NCBI GenBank assembly: GCA_902774145.1
Contig: CACYHC010000002.1
Span: 1-64,000, forward strand
Origin: an uncultured Bacteroidia bacterium
GTDB lineage: Bacteria; Bacteroidota; Bacteroidia; Bacteroidales; UBA932
Reading direction: 5' to 3'
DNA: 64,000 bases
Positions 44,713-53,308 of the stretch are shown one piece after another (the stretch's first letter is position 1; every line of letters starts with the position of its first letter). Under the pieces are notes generated by a model. The model ran no database searches and was not told the DNA's origin. It saw only the letters and a list, made by a program, of their open reading frames with translations. The position numbers and the translations under genes were made by a program.

Positions 44713-46329
44713 TTAATCAATCGGCAGCGAATAGGTCAGCTCCAGCATCGGGTGGCGGCCGGCTTCCGTTCCGTTGAGAACGGTGCGGTAATACCGGTCC
44801 TGATCCAGCAGCAGCTGCGTCTGGGTGGAGCTGGTGGAAGCGCTGCTGTTCATCGCCGACCAGTAGTAATAGTTGGAGTAGTAGTCGTTGTAGCCGTAAC
44901 TGCCGGAGCCGCCGTAGCCGTACATCTGGTAATAGTAGTTCTGGTAGGCGAGCTGCTGGTAATAGTCGTTGATGCTCTGCGTGGAGGCGTTGGTGGTCAG
45001 CTTCTCGTATTTCTTGATCAGCAGCCAGACATCGTAGTTGCTGCTGACGGGTTGGTCTGCGCTCTGGTCCAGGATGGCCTGGAGATGGTAGGTGATGTCC
45101 GGGCGGTAACTCCGGGTCCCGAGGTTGATGTCCCCCTGGTTTTCGTCGCTCGACGCGGCGTCGGTAATGTTCATGAAGATGGCCGAATTGTCCGTGGTAT
45201 AACGCACGGTGGGGGAGAGCACCTCGGCGAAGGCGTCGAAGCGCTCCGGCACTTCGTAGGGGAGAATCAGCGTCGCCTTGTTGACGACGGCTTTACCGGC
45301 CAGGTCTTCAAGTTCTGCGGGACTGATATCCGGCATCTCTTTGCGGATTTCCGCCTTGATGGCGTTGCGCACGATATCCCTGAGGTAGGTGGCGCTCACC
45401 ACCGGTTTCGGGGCGCCGCCGCCCTCCACCAGGATGTCTCCTTCGATGCGGGGCGTTTCCCGGGTCGTGCAGCTCTGAATGTTGAGCGCATACTGCGGGA
45501 AGATACCGGTGGCGCTGTTGGTCAGCAGGGAGTCGGATTTATAGAAATTGTCGGCCCCGAGGAAGAAGCAGAACAGGGAGTCCTTGACCACGCCGTCGTA
45601 GGTCCCCCGGGTCTGGAGGATCGCGTAGTTGCCGAGGAAGTAACCGTTGCTGCTGTCGTAGTCGAACTGGAGCTTGAAGATGTTGATGCGTCCGCCCATT
45701 CCGGCGGGCGCTTCCGTCTCGATGTAGATGCCCGGGAACTTCTGGATGTATTTGCTGTAGTCGCTTTTCTCTTCGTCGGTGAGGGTGAGGAAGCGCCGGC
45801 CGTATTCTTCCGTGAAGTCGAAAGAGAGGGAGTCGCTGCCGTTGATGACGGGGGAACCGCGTACGATGGAGGTGGTGCCGTGCGGCTGGTCTTCCAGTCC
45901 GCCGTGGTCCGCGCCCGTCCGGATCGGGCGGGTCAGTTCATAGACCCGGATATTCTGGAGGATGCACTCCTGGCTGGCGTTCTCCATCGAAACGGTGTCG
46001 AGTTCCGAGGAAAAATGGAAACTGACGAACTCCGGATTCTCGCCGAAGTCCATTTTTGGGTTCATCGGCACGAGCGCCAGGGCGCAGGAGCGGGTGCTGA
46101 GTCCGAAAACATTGTCCCGGACGGCGCCGATGGTGATGCGCCTCGAAGAATAGCCGGTCAGGCTGTCGGGGGACTGCAGGGCGAATTCCGTCACGGGGAT
46201 GTCCGCGGTATGGATCGTGAACATCTGGTTGCCGGGAACGAGGTTCCCGCCGAGATTGTAGTCGATGTCGACACATGCGGTGCAGAGCGCGGCAAGCGCA
46301 ACCACCGCCGCCACCAGGCGGAATTTCAT
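44713..46329 (-). CDS. DUF4270 family lipoprotein
   Basis: A 538-residue lipoprotein typical of Bacteroidetes, function unknown. The signal ends LAALCTACVD with the lipid-bearing Cys near residue 16-19, then YNLGGNLVPGNQMF. Segments such as LILPYEVPERFDAFAEVLSPT fit the family. Residues about 455-505 are strongly Tyr/Gly/Asn-rich (NYYYQMYGYGGSGSYGYN). ATG 46329 lies 1 nt after the glycosyltransferase stop, so the two are co-transcribed, as in other Bacteroidales. Confidence 0.88.
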   Translation of the reverse strand: MKFRLVAAVVALAALCTACVDIDYNLGGNLVPGNQMFTIHTADIPVTEFALQSPDSLTGYSSRRITIGAVRDNVFGLSTRSCALALVPMNPKMDFGENPEFVSFHFSSELDTVSMENASQECILQNIRVYELTRPIRTGADHGGLEDQPHGTTSIVRGSPVINGSDSLSFDFTEEYGRRFLTLTDEEKSDYSKYIQKFPGIYIETEAPAGMGGRINIFKLQFDYDSSNGYFLGNYAILQTRGTYDGVVKDSLFCFFLGADNFYKSDSLLTNSATGIFPQYALNIQSCTTRETPRIEGDILVEGGGAPKPVVSATYLRDIVRNAIKAEIRKEMPDISPAELEDLAGKAVVNKATLILPYEVPERFDAFAEVLSPTVRYTTDNSAIFMNITDAASSDENQGDINLGTRSYRPDITYHLQAILDQSADQPVSSNYDVWLLIKKYEKLTTNASTQSINDYYQQLAYQNYYYQMYGYGGSGSYGYNDYYSNYYYWSAMNSSASTSSTQTQLLLDQDRYYRTVLNGTEAGRHPMLELTYSLPID

Positions 46330-46330
46330 A

Positions 46331-47149
46331 CTAGAGGCTGTCGTAGAAAGCATTGTACCTGTCGATATATTCTCCGTTCTCCATCGCCTTCGCGTCAAAA
46401 TCCAGGACAGGAATATGCGTGGCGCGACACATCCGCACCAGGGATTCGTCGATGCCGCCGCTGCCCAGAATCACGCCGTCCGCATACTGGATGGCTGTTT
46501 GGGCCAGGCCGATGGCGTCCGCTTTCTCGAGGAAGGGGAGGTCGGCTTCGCCCAGGGCGCCGAAGGGAACCTTGGAGCGGAAGGCGGACGGGAAAGTCAT
46601 TCCTTCCCCGTCGTTGTACAGGGAGAGCACCACCTTGCAGGACGAGAAAATCGGGTCGTCCTTGTAGGCTTTTTTCAGGAAGGCGGGGACGAGGTGGGAA
46701 ATCCAGCCGTGGCAGTGGATGACATCCGGCGCCCAGCGCAGTTTCTTCACGGTCTCCAGCACGCCGCGTGCGTAGAAGATGGCGCGCTCATCGTTGTCTT
46801 CAAAGAATTTCCCGTCGGTGTCGCAATAGGTCTGTTTGCGCTTGAAATAGTCTTCGTTGTCAATGAAATAAACCTGTATCCGGGCACTGGGAATGGAGGC
46901 CACCTTGATGATGAGGGGGCGGTCCACGTCACTGATGATGATGTTCATGCCGGAGAGGCGGATGACTTCGTGCAATTGGTTCTTGCGCTCGTTGATGCAG
47001 CCAAAGCGGGGCATGAAGGAGCGCGTCTCCTTATGCCTCTCCTGGATTCCCTGGGGCAATTGCCTGCAAGTGAGCGACATCGGACTTTCCGGAAGATAAG
47101 GGAAAATTTCCGAATTGACGAAAAGGATTCTATGTTTGATTTCTCCCAT
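46331..47149 (-). CDS. Starch/glycogen synthase N-terminal-domain protein (GT5-like)
   Basis: A 272-residue protein matching only the first Rossmann domain of GT5 glycogen synthase: RILFVNSEIFPYLPESPMS, SFMPRFGCINERKNQLHEV and APDVIHCHGWISHLVPAFLKK. The second domain, which binds most of the ADP-glucose in full enzymes, is missing. Stand-alone short forms like this occur across Bacteroidales, so it is not a truncation unique to this strain. Its activity is uncertain. It heads the unit with DUF4270 and has a -7 box 7 nt before its ATG. Confidence 0.85.
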   Translation of the reverse strand: MGEIKHRILFVNSEIFPYLPESPMSLTCRQLPQGIQERHKETRSFMPRFGCINERKNQLHEVIRLSGMNIIISDVDRPLIIKVASIPSARIQVYFIDNEDYFKRKQTYCDTDGKFFEDNDERAIFYARGVLETVKKLRWAPDVIHCHGWISHLVPAFLKKAYKDDPIFSSCKVVLSLYNDGEGMTFPSAFRSKVPFGALGEADLPFLEKADAIGLAQTAIQYADGVILGSGGIDESLVRMCRATHIPVLDFDAKAMENGEYIDRYNAFYDSL

Positions 47150-47156
47150 ATTCGCA

Positions 47157-47164
47157 CAAAGATA
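47157..47164 (-). promoter_or_regulatory. -7 box for the GT5-like/DUF4270 unit
   Basis: The minus strand reads TATCTTTG, 7 nt before ATG 47149. Confidence 0.6.
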
Positions 47165-47173
47165 AGAATTTTT

Positions 47174-47202
47174 TTTGAATTCTTCTTAAATGATTATCTT
47201 TG
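47174..47202 (+). promoter_or_regulatory. Promoter of the ftsX operon
   Basis: TTTG (47174-47177), 17-bp spacer, TATCTTTG (47195-47202); leader about 15 nt. Confidence 0.65.
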
Positions 47203-47221
47203 AACGCTCAAACGGACACGG

Positions 47222-48100
47222 ATGGACAGGAAAGAAAGAAAAATGATGCGGAGGCGGCTGTTCAACGCCTATGCCTCCAGTATCGTCAGCATCTCGCTCG
47301 TGTTGATGCTGGTGGGGCTGTCGTCGCTGTTTATTGTCAACGCCCGCCGGATGGCGGATTATTTCAAGGAAAACCTTCAGGTAATGGTGCTGTTGCGCGA
47401 AAATGTTTCCGACGCACAGGCCGCGGATTATTGCAGCGAGGTCGCGGAGCGTCCCTATGTGCGCAGCGCACGGGTCGTTACCCGCGAGGAAGGGGAGGCG
47501 GAACTGAAAAAAATGCTCGGCGAGGATTTCCTCGACGTCTTTTCCGCATCGCCGGTCCCGGTGTCGCTGGACGTGAACCTTTGGGCCGCGTATGTCAATC
47601 CGGACAGTCTGGAAGTGGTGCGGGCGGACTTTGCCGCATCGCCGCTGGTGGAGGAAGTGGAGTGCCGGCAGTCGCTGGTGGAAACCCTGAACCGGAGCCT
47701 GGGCAAGTTGTCGCTGCTCCTGGTGGTCGTGGTGGCGCTGCTGCTCTTCATTTCGTATGTGCTGATTGGCAATACGGTGCGCCTGAACGTGTTTGCGCGC
47801 CGTTTCACCGTGCATACGATGAAGTTGGTCGGGGCTACGCGCGCCTTTATCCGGCGGCCTTTCCTGGGTGCCGGGGTGCTGCAGGGGCTCATCGCCGGCG
47901 GGATTGCGTTCGGGGGGATTACCCTGGCGGTTTCGCTGTTGCGGCGTTCCTTCCCGGACCTGGTCGACGTGGTGGTGGGGGATTCGCTGCCCGTGGTGGC
48001 GGCGATTGTGGTCGCGGCGGGGATCTTCATCTGCGTCACCAGCACCTGGTTCGTCGTCAACCGGTTGATATCTTTGAACAAGGACGATTTATATTATTGA
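47222..48100 (+). CDS. ftsX: Cell division protein FtsX
   Basis: A 292-residue permease-like protein with four transmembrane segments (about 20-45, 165-190, 215-240, 260-285) and an extracellular domain between the first two. RLFNAYASSIVSISLVLMLVG at the start and KLVGATRAFIRRPFL are typical. With FtsE it activates amidase regulators at the septum; ftsE is not adjacent. The EnvC-like factor at 7621 is a plausible partner. It leads an ftsX-DUF3098-uppP-lpxH unit with gaps of 1 to 3 nt. Confidence 0.93.
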   Translation: MDRKERKMMRRRLFNAYASSIVSISLVLMLVGLSSLFIVNARRMADYFKENLQVMVLLRENVSDAQAADYCSEVAERPYVRSARVVTREEGEAELKKMLGEDFLDVFSASPVPVSLDVNLWAAYVNPDSLEVVRADFAASPLVEEVECRQSLVETLNRSLGKLSLLLVVVVALLLFISYVLIGNTVRLNVFARRFTVHTMKLVGATRAFIRRPFLGAGVLQGLIAGGIAFGGITLAVSLLRRSFPDLVDVVVGDSLPVVAAIVVAAGIFICVTSTWFVVNRLISLNKDDLYY

Positions 48101-48101
48101 T

Positions 48102-48320
48102 ATGGAGAATAGAATGGCGATGGGGCCGAAGGGGTTGCGGCTGCTTTTGGCGGGGCTGCTGGTGATGGCGGCCGGATTTGTGCTGATGACCGGCGGCGGC
48201 AGCAAGGACCCGCAGGTGTTCAATACGGCGATGTTTGATTTCCGGCGCCTGGTCCTGGCGCCCGTCGTGATTTTGGCGGGCATCGTGACGGAAGTGGTCG
48301 CCATAATGAAAAAACAGTAG
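48102..48320 (+). CDS. DUF3098 family small membrane protein
   Basis: A 72-residue protein with two transmembrane helices (about 10-30 and 48-68) and the family stretch GGGSKDPQVFNTAMFDFRRL between them. DUF3098 genes commonly follow ftsX in Bacteroidetes; function is unknown, but the fixed position suggests a role at the division site or inner membrane. The start lies 1 nt after ftsX. Confidence 0.85.
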   Translation: MENRMAMGPKGLRLLLAGLLVMAAGFVLMTGGGSKDPQVFNTAMFDFRRLVLAPVVILAGIVTEVVAIMKKQ

Positions 48321-48323
48321 GCG

Positions 48324-49130
48324 ATGGATTGGTGGCAGGCATTGCTGCTCGGGCTGGTGCAGGGGCTTACGGAGTTCCTGCCGGTGAGCAGCAGCGGACA
48401 TTTGATGATTGCCCGGGAACTCTTCGGCGTGGACGGAGAAGGCTTCCTGGATTTTACCGTAACGGTGCATTTTGCGACGGTCCTGAGCACCCTGGTGGTG
48501 TTCCGCAAACCGATTGCCGCGCTCTTGCGCGACCTTTTCCGCTTCAAACTGAACGACGGTACCGACTACATCTGGAAACTCTGTCTTTCGATGATTCCGG
48601 TGGCCGTCGTCGGCTTTTTCTTCAAGGATGAGGTGGAGGCCCTCTTCGACGGCGGCCTGCGGACGGTGGCGGTCTGCCTGCTGGTGACGGCGGCATTGCT
48701 GGCGTTTTCGGACCTGCTGGGCGGAAAACTGCCCGTGCGCGGGAATTACCGGAACGGGATTTCCTGGTGGCAGGCCCTGCTGGTGGGGCTCGGCCAGGCC
48801 TGTGCCGTCGCGCCCGGCCTGTCGCGTTCCGGAACGACCATTGCGACGGGCCTGATCAGCGGTGTAAAGCGGGAGGGGATGGCGCAGTTCTCCTTCCTGA
48901 TGGTGCTGGTGCCCATTATCGGCGAGCAGATGTTGGATTTGCTCAAGGGGTCTTCCGCTGCGGCGGGAACGGGTGTCGGCTCCCTTGCGCTGCTCTGCGG
49001 CTTTGCCGCCGCTTTCATTTCCGGACTGCTGGCCTGCAGCGCGATGGTGGCGCTGGTGCGGCGGTCGCGCCTCTACTGGTTCTCGATTTACTGTGCCGTC
49101 GTCGCCGTTTTGATTTTCGTGCTGGGATGA
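48324..49130 (+). CDS. uppP: Undecaprenyl-diphosphatase UppP (BacA)
   Basis: A 268-residue membrane enzyme that dephosphorylates undecaprenyl diphosphate to recycle the lipid carrier for peptidoglycan and O-antigen. Motifs are GLTEFLPVSSSGHLMIARE near residue 15 and GLSRSGTTIATG near 168. Such enzymes confer bacitracin tolerance when abundant. It lies 3 nt after DUF3098 and overlaps lpxH by 4 nt. Confidence 0.96.
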   Translation: MDWWQALLLGLVQGLTEFLPVSSSGHLMIARELFGVDGEGFLDFTVTVHFATVLSTLVVFRKPIAALLRDLFRFKLNDGTDYIWKLCLSMIPVAVVGFFFKDEVEALFDGGLRTVAVCLLVTAALLAFSDLLGGKLPVRGNYRNGISWWQALLVGLGQACAVAPGLSRSGTTIATGLISGVKREGMAQFSFLMVLVPIIGEQMLDLLKGSSAAAGTGVGSLALLCGFAAAFISGLLACSAMVALVRRSRLYWFSIYCAVVAVLIFVLG

Positions 49131-49870
49131 CGCGTACGCTGAATTATTTTGTCGCCGACGTGCACCTGGGGCTGCGCGGACCGGACCGGGAGGGCCGCGA
49201 GCGGCGGTTCCTGCAGTTTCTGGACAGCATCCCGGCGGAGCGCACCCAAGGGCTTTACCTGCTCGGCGACATCTGGGATTTCTGGTATGAATACCACGAC
49301 GTGGTCCCGCGCGAAGCGGCCCGGGTGGTCTGTGCCCTGGTCCGGTTGATGGATGCGGGGGTGCAGGTCTTCTTCGTTCCCGGAAACCACGACGTCTGGA
49401 CCTATTCTTTCTTCGAGTCCCTCGGGATGCGGCGCCTCGAGCAGCCCGCGCAGGTGGAAATCGGCGGGAAGCCGTTCTGTCTGGGGCACGGGGACGGCCT
49501 GGGCGACGTGCCCTTCGGCGACCGGCTCATCGGCTGGATTTTTCACAACAAAGTACTGCAGGCCCTGTTCAGCACCCTGCATCCCTGGTTTGCGTACCGG
49601 CTGGGGATTGCCTGGTCGTCGCGCAACCGGCAGACGCACGGCGCTTTTGTCTTCGACGAAAAGAAGATTCCGCTCCGCGGCTTTGTCGAAGCGTATGCGC
49701 GCGAACACCGCGTCGACGCCTTTATTTTCGGGCACTATCACCACCGCCTGGATACCACCCTGGCGGGCGGGGAGCGTTTCCTGATTGTCGGCGACTGGAT
49801 CGGCGGGGAAAATCCCTATGTCCTTTTCGACGGGGAGGCCCTCCGTCTTACTTCTTTTTCAGCGGCTTGA
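49127..49870 (+). CDS. lpxH: UDP-2,3-diacylglucosamine diphosphatase, LpxH-like
   Basis: A 247-residue metallophosphoesterase of lipid A synthesis, removing UMP to give lipid X. Metal-binding motifs are ADVHLG, LLGDIWDFW, PGNHDVW, LGHGDGLGD and FGHYHHR. ATG 49127 overlaps the uppP stop (ATGA); the longer in-frame opening lies inside uppP and is rejected. The 3' end overlaps the convergent DUF4294 gene by 23 bp. Confidence 0.9.
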   Translation: MTRTLNYFVADVHLGLRGPDREGRERRFLQFLDSIPAERTQGLYLLGDIWDFWYEYHDVVPREAARVVCALVRLMDAGVQVFFVPGNHDVWTYSFFESLGMRRLEQPAQVEIGGKPFCLGHGDGLGDVPFGDRLIGWIFHNKVLQALFSTLHPWFAYRLGIAWSSRNRQTHGAFVFDEKKIPLRGFVEAYAREHRVDAFIFGHYHHRLDTTLAGGERFLIVGDWIGGENPYVLFDGEALRLTSFSAA

Positions 49871-50546
49871 CGCTGCTCTCCAGGTGGTCTCTCTCCACCG
49901 TGTAGCGGATGGGTTTTTCCATAAAGATGGAACTGTAGAAAGCATCCCATTGCCCCGCTTCCCAGATTTGAACGAGCTGTTCGATGTCGGCGTCCTTCCC
50001 CTTGGGGTCGTAGCGCGCCTTGAGGTCCTGTGAGAACAGTTTGGCCACCACCTGCCAGAAGCCGGCCACGAAGCCGCTTTCGTAGGTTTTGATCAGGTCG
50101 TAGGGACACCTCCCGCATTCGCGGTCGATCAGCCGCATCAGGACGACGCCCTGGCTGATGGTCATATTCCGGATGTCCTTTTCGAACAGGCGGAAAAGTT
50201 CCTTCTCCACATCGTCGATATAGCGGTTGCGCTGCGAGCGTTTGCTGACATCGGCGGCGAGGGTGCTGTCCACCTGGCGGATCATTTTCCTCCCCGCGAG
50301 CGCATAGGGGTAGACGCGGTTGAAATTGTAGACCAGTTTGTATTTCTTGCGCCAGTCGTTGCCTTTGCGCCGGCCGCGGCGGTTCCGGGGGAAGACCCAG
50401 ACCGGATCGATGACATCCCGGAAAACGGTGTCCCCGTTCTCCTCTACCTCATAGTACATCAGATAGCCCCCCTTGACCGGCCACTGGGCGAGCAGGGCGG
50501 GTGTGGCGGCCAGCAGGGAAAGGAGTATGAGGAGCGCTTTTCGCAT
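49848..50546 (-). CDS. DUF4294 family exported protein
   Basis: A 232-residue protein with a signal peptide (cleavage after LLAQ, about 21). The body has the family stretch WRKKYKLVYNFNRVYPYA and a conserved ISQGVVLMRLIDRECG. It is basic and Lys/Arg-rich. Function is unknown; it is restricted to Bacteroidetes. A -7 box lies 7 nt before ATG 50546. It converges on lpxH. Confidence 0.85.
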   Translation of the reverse strand: MRKALLILLSLLAATPALLAQWPVKGGYLMYYEVEENGDTVFRDVIDPVWVFPRNRRGRRKGNDWRKKYKLVYNFNRVYPYALAGRKMIRQVDSTLAADVSKRSQRNRYIDDVEKELFRLFEKDIRNMTISQGVVLMRLIDRECGRCPYDLIKTYESGFVAGFWQVVAKLFSQDLKARYDPKGKDADIEQLVQIWEAGQWDAFYSSIFMEKPIRYTVERDHLESSVKPLKKK

Positions 50547-50553
50547 GGCGGGA

Positions 50554-50561
50554 CAAAGATA
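50554..50561 (-). promoter_or_regulatory. -7 box for the DUF4294 gene
   Basis: The minus strand reads TATCTTTG, 7 nt before ATG 50546. Confidence 0.6.
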
Positions 50562-50590
50562 ACAATCTTTTTGATACCGGAGCTTCGTCC

Positions 50591-50612
50591 AAAACTGCGG
50601 AAAGTTTTTTTT
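50591..50612. terminator. Weak terminator-like hairpin upstream of the rplP promoter
   Basis: AAAACT pairs with AGTTTT around GCGGAA, then a T-run. The stem is short and AT-rich, so function is uncertain. Confidence 0.25.
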
Positions 50613-50696
50613 AACAGGTTATGTAAACCCCTGAAAAAAAGAAGATTGACTGTGCAGTTCCCGCGTCGAAAATCTGTAAAAAAATGATAAAAAAGA

Positions 50697-50726
50697 TTTG
50701 CATTTGCAGAATTTTTACTAAATTTG
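50697..50726 (+). promoter_or_regulatory. Promoter of the rplP-rplQ ribosomal operon
   Basis: TTTG (50697-50700), 18-bp spacer, TAAATTTG (50719-50726). Transcription should start near 50731, with a leader of about 82 nt. It gives the second half of the split cluster its own promoter. Confidence 0.75.
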
Positions 50727-50730
50727 CAGT

Positions 50731-50743
50731 CCCAAAAATTGGG
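50731..50743 (+). promoter_or_regulatory. Hairpin at the 5' end of the rplP transcript
   Basis: CCCAA pairs with TTGGG around AAA at the predicted start of transcription. It mirrors the element before rplC. Confidence 0.5.
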
Positions 50744-50812
50744 GTATTCTGGCGTAATGTCCTGAATATCACTGATTTGGATTGAATTTTATGTTTTTAA
50801 AGTAATACTGCG

Positions 50813-51232
50813 ATGTTACAACCCAAGAGAACCAAATTCAGAAGGGAACAGAAGAACCGCATGAAAGGTATGGCCCAGCGCGGCAACCAGCTCGCGTTCG
50901 GCTCCTTCGGTATCAAGACCCTTGAAAATTGTTGGCTTACCGCACAGCAGATCGAGGCCGCCCGTCAGGCGATCTCCCGTTACATGAACCGTGAGGGCCA
51001 GATCTGGATCCGTGTATTCCCGGTGAAGCCCGTGACGAAGAAACCGCTGGATACCCGTATGGGTAAGGGTAAGGGCGATCCCTACGGATTCGTCGCGCCC
51101 ATCACGCCCGGCCGCATCCTCTTCGAGGCGGAAGGCGTGTCCCTGGAAATCGCCAAGGAGGCTATGCGTCTCGGCGCCAACAAGCTCCCCGTCGCCACCA
51201 AGTTCGTGGTCCGCAGGGATTATGTAGAATAA
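50813..51232 (+). CDS. rplP: 50S ribosomal protein L16
   Basis: A 139-residue protein near the A-site tRNA elbow. It starts [19 protein letters not shown] and has [21 protein letters not shown] and [14 protein letters not shown]. It is the first gene after the break in the cluster. Confidence 0.98.
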   Translation: MLQPKRTKFRREQKNRMKGMAQRGNQLAFGSFGIKTLENCWLTAQQIEAARQAISRYMNREGQIWIRVFPVKPVTKKPLDTRMGKGKGDPYGFVAPITPGRILFEAEGVSLEIAKEAMRLGANKLPVATKFVVRRDYVE

Positions 51233-51250
51233 TTAAAGGAGAAAGGAACA

Positions 51251-51445
51251 ATGAAAGCATCAGAAGCACGCGAAATGTCCATCCAGGACCTGCGCGACCG
51301 GATTGAGGTCGAAAAGAACAACCTCGACACGATGAAGATCAATCACGCGATTTCTCCGCTGGAAGACACTTCCAAAATCAAAAAGTCCAGAAGGGATATC
51401 GCTCTTATGATCACTATCCTTGCTGAAAAAGAAAAACAGAACTAA
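51251..51445 (+). CDS. rpmC: 50S ribosomal protein L29
   Basis: A 64-residue two-helix protein near the tunnel exit, with the family ends MKASEAREMSIQDLRDRI and KIKKSRRDIALMITIL. A purine-rich AAAGGAGAAAGGA (51235-51247) precedes the ATG. Confidence 0.95.
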   Translation: MKASEAREMSIQDLRDRIEVEKNNLDTMKINHAISPLEDTSKIKKSRRDIALMITILAEKEKQN

Positions 51446-51457
51446 AAAGCAGAAGTT

Positions 51458-51712
51458 ATGGAAAGAAATCTTCGCAAGGAAAGAATGGGTGTCGTGGTCA
51501 GCAACAAGATGGACAAGACCATCGTGGTTGCCATCGAGGCCAAGGAGAAGCACCCCCTGTACGGCAAGTTCGTAAAGAAGACCACCAAGTTCGTCGCTCA
51601 GGATGAAAAGAACGAATGCGGCGTGGGCGACACCGTACGCATCATGGAGACCCGTCCTCTGTCCAAGACAAAGAACTGGAGATTAGTTGAAATCGTAGAA
51701 AAAGCAAAGTAG
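51458..51712 (+). CDS. rpsQ: 30S ribosomal protein S17
   Basis: An 84-residue OB-fold protein binding 16S rRNA early in assembly. [22 protein letters not shown] and [21 protein letters not shown] identify it. It starts 12 nt after rpmC. Confidence 0.97.
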   Translation: MERNLRKERMGVVVSNKMDKTIVVAIEAKEKHPLYGKFVKKTTKFVAQDEKNECGVGDTVRIMETRPLSKTKNWRLVEIVEKAK

Positions 51713-51716
51713 CCTT

Positions 51717-52082
51717 ATGATACAGCAGGAAACCCGTTTGCAGGTGGCCGACAACAGCGGCGCGAAGGAAGTCCTTTGCATCCGCGTGTTGGGCGGAACC
51801 CACCATCGTTACGCTTCCGTGGGCGACATGATCGTCGTCGCGGTGAAGAACGCCATCCCCGGCGGCGACGCCAAGAAGGGGACGGTGTCGAAAGCAGTCG
51901 TGGTACGCACGAAGAAGGAAGTGCGCCGTCCCGACGGATCCTACATCCGCTTCGACGACAACGCCTGTGTCCTTCTCAACAATGCCGGCGAACTCCGCGG
52001 AACCCGTATTTTCGGACCGGTCGCGAGGGAGCTGCGCGAGAACTATATGAAGATTGTTTCACTGGCACCGGAGGTCCTTTAA
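51717..52082 (+). CDS. rplN: 50S ribosomal protein L14
   Basis: A 121-residue protein of the subunit interface. It begins [20 protein letters not shown], and [20 protein letters not shown] is diagnostic. The start is 4 nt after rpsQ. Confidence 0.98.
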   Translation: MIQQETRLQVADNSGAKEVLCIRVLGGTHHRYASVGDMIVVAVKNAIPGGDAKKGTVSKAVVVRTKKEVRRPDGSYIRFDDNACVLLNNAGELRGTRIFGPVARELRENYMKIVSLAPEVL

Positions 52083-52094
52083 TTCAACACGTCT

Positions 52095-52412
52095 ATGAAA
52101 AAGATTCATATCAAGAAAGGTGACACCGTGTATGTGAACGCCGGGAACGACAAGGGCAAGACCGGAAAGGTCCTCTCCGTCATCCCGTCCAAAGACCGCG
52201 CCATCGTAGAGGGCGTGAACATGGTCAGCAAGCACACCAAGCCGAATTCCAAGCAGCCCCAGGGCGGCATCGTCAAGCAGGAAGCCGGCATCCACATTTC
52301 CAATCTCAATCTTATCGATCCCCAGTCCGGAAAGCCTACGCGCGTAGGTTACAAGACCGTGGACGGCAAGAAAGTCCGTTTCGCTAAAAAATCCGGTGAG
52401 GAAATCAAGTAA
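52095..52412 (+). CDS. rplX: 50S ribosomal protein L24
   Basis: A 105-residue assembly initiator of the 50S subunit with a KOW motif ([20 protein letters not shown]) and [19 protein letters not shown]. It is 2 nt from rplE. Confidence 0.97.
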   Translation: MKKIHIKKGDTVYVNAGNDKGKTGKVLSVIPSKDRAIVEGVNMVSKHTKPNSKQPQGGIVKQEAGIHISNLNLIDPQSGKPTRVGYKTVDGKKVRFAKKSGEEIK

Positions 52413-52414
52413 TT

Positions 52415-53014
52415 ATGGCAAAGACTAAGAAAACAGAAGCAGTTGCGGCGGCGGTTCCGTCCAACTACGTTCCTGCCCTGAAGAAGGTGTATAAGGAGCA
52501 GATCGTGGACCAGCTTATGAAGCAGTTCGGTTATACCACGGTCATGCAGGCCCCGAGGCTTCTCAAGATTACCTTGAACGAAGGCGTCGGCGACGCGACC
52601 CAGGACAAGAAGATTGTCGAGGAAGCGGCGGCCGAGCTTTCCCTCATCACCGGCCAGAAGGCGGTCATCACCGCCTCCAAGAAGGACGTTTCCAACTTCA
52701 AGCTGCGCCGCGGCATGCCTATCGGCACCAAGGTGACGCTTCGTGACGTCAAGATGTACGAATTCCTGGAGAGGCTCATCCGTGTGGCGCTTCCCCGTAT
52801 CCGCGACTTCAACGGCATCGCCGAGAAGATGGACGGACAGGGTAACTTCACCCTCGGTATCAAGGAGCAGATCATCTTCCCTGAAATCGACATCGACAAG
52901 AACCCCCGTATCCACGGTCTGGAGATCACGTTTGTGACGACGGCCCGCACCGACGAGGAGTGCCACGCCCTGCTCGCCGCCTTCGGCCTGCCCTTCAAGA
53001 AACATAACAAATAA
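52415..53014 (+). CDS. rplE: 50S ribosomal protein L5
   Basis: A 199-residue protein binding 5S rRNA. An Ala/Lys-rich N-terminal extension of about 14 residues precedes the core that begins YVPALKKVYKEQI. LRRGMPIGTKVTLR and FPEIDIDKNPRIHGLEITFV are typical. Confidence 0.97.
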   Translation: MAKTKKTEAVAAAVPSNYVPALKKVYKEQIVDQLMKQFGYTTVMQAPRLLKITLNEGVGDATQDKKIVEEAAAELSLITGQKAVITASKKDVSNFKLRRGMPIGTKVTLRDVKMYEFLERLIRVALPRIRDFNGIAEKMDGQGNFTLGIKEQIIFPEIDIDKNPRIHGLEITFVTTARTDEECHALLAAFGLPFKKHNK

Positions 53015-53020
53015 GATACT

Positions 53021-53290
53021 ATGGCTAAAGAATCAATGAAAGCCCGCGAAGTAAAGCGCGCTAAACTGGTGGCGAAGTACGCAGAAAAGAGGAAGGCGCT
53101 CAAGGAGGCCGGTGACTGGGCCGCCTTGGACAAGCTCCCCAAGAATGCTTCCCCGGTACGCCTGCATAACCGCTGCTCCCTGACGGGACGTCCCAAGGGC
53201 TATATGAGGGCCTTCGGCCTGAGCCGTATTCAGTTCCGTGAAATGGCCTCCAACGGTCTTATCCCGGGCGTCAAGAAGGCAAGTTGGTAA
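53021..53290 (+). CDS. rpsN: 30S ribosomal protein S14, zinc-free type
   Basis: An 89-residue protein of the 30S head. It has no CxxC pairs, so it is the long zinc-independent form. [22 protein letters not shown] is conserved. Confidence 0.97.
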   Translation: MAKESMKAREVKRAKLVAKYAEKRKALKEAGDWAALDKLPKNASPVRLHNRCSLTGRPKGYMRAFGLSRIQFREMASNGLIPGVKKASW

Positions 53291-53308
53291 TTCAAAAAGA
53301 GAAACGAT

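Noticed and set aside
46331..47149. Short GT5 protein as a pseudogene
   Set aside because: The frame is intact, it has a proper promoter and stop, and the same short form is usual in Bacteroidales.
48767..49126. Longer in-frame N-terminus for lpxH
   Set aside because: It lies wholly within uppP in another frame; the metallophosphoesterase begins at ATG 49127 with the ATGA overlap.
41254..50812. Mobile island as the cause of the ribosomal cluster split
   Set aside because: No transposase, integrase, tRNA junction or direct repeats were seen, and the genes are housekeeping genes with base usage like their neighbours.
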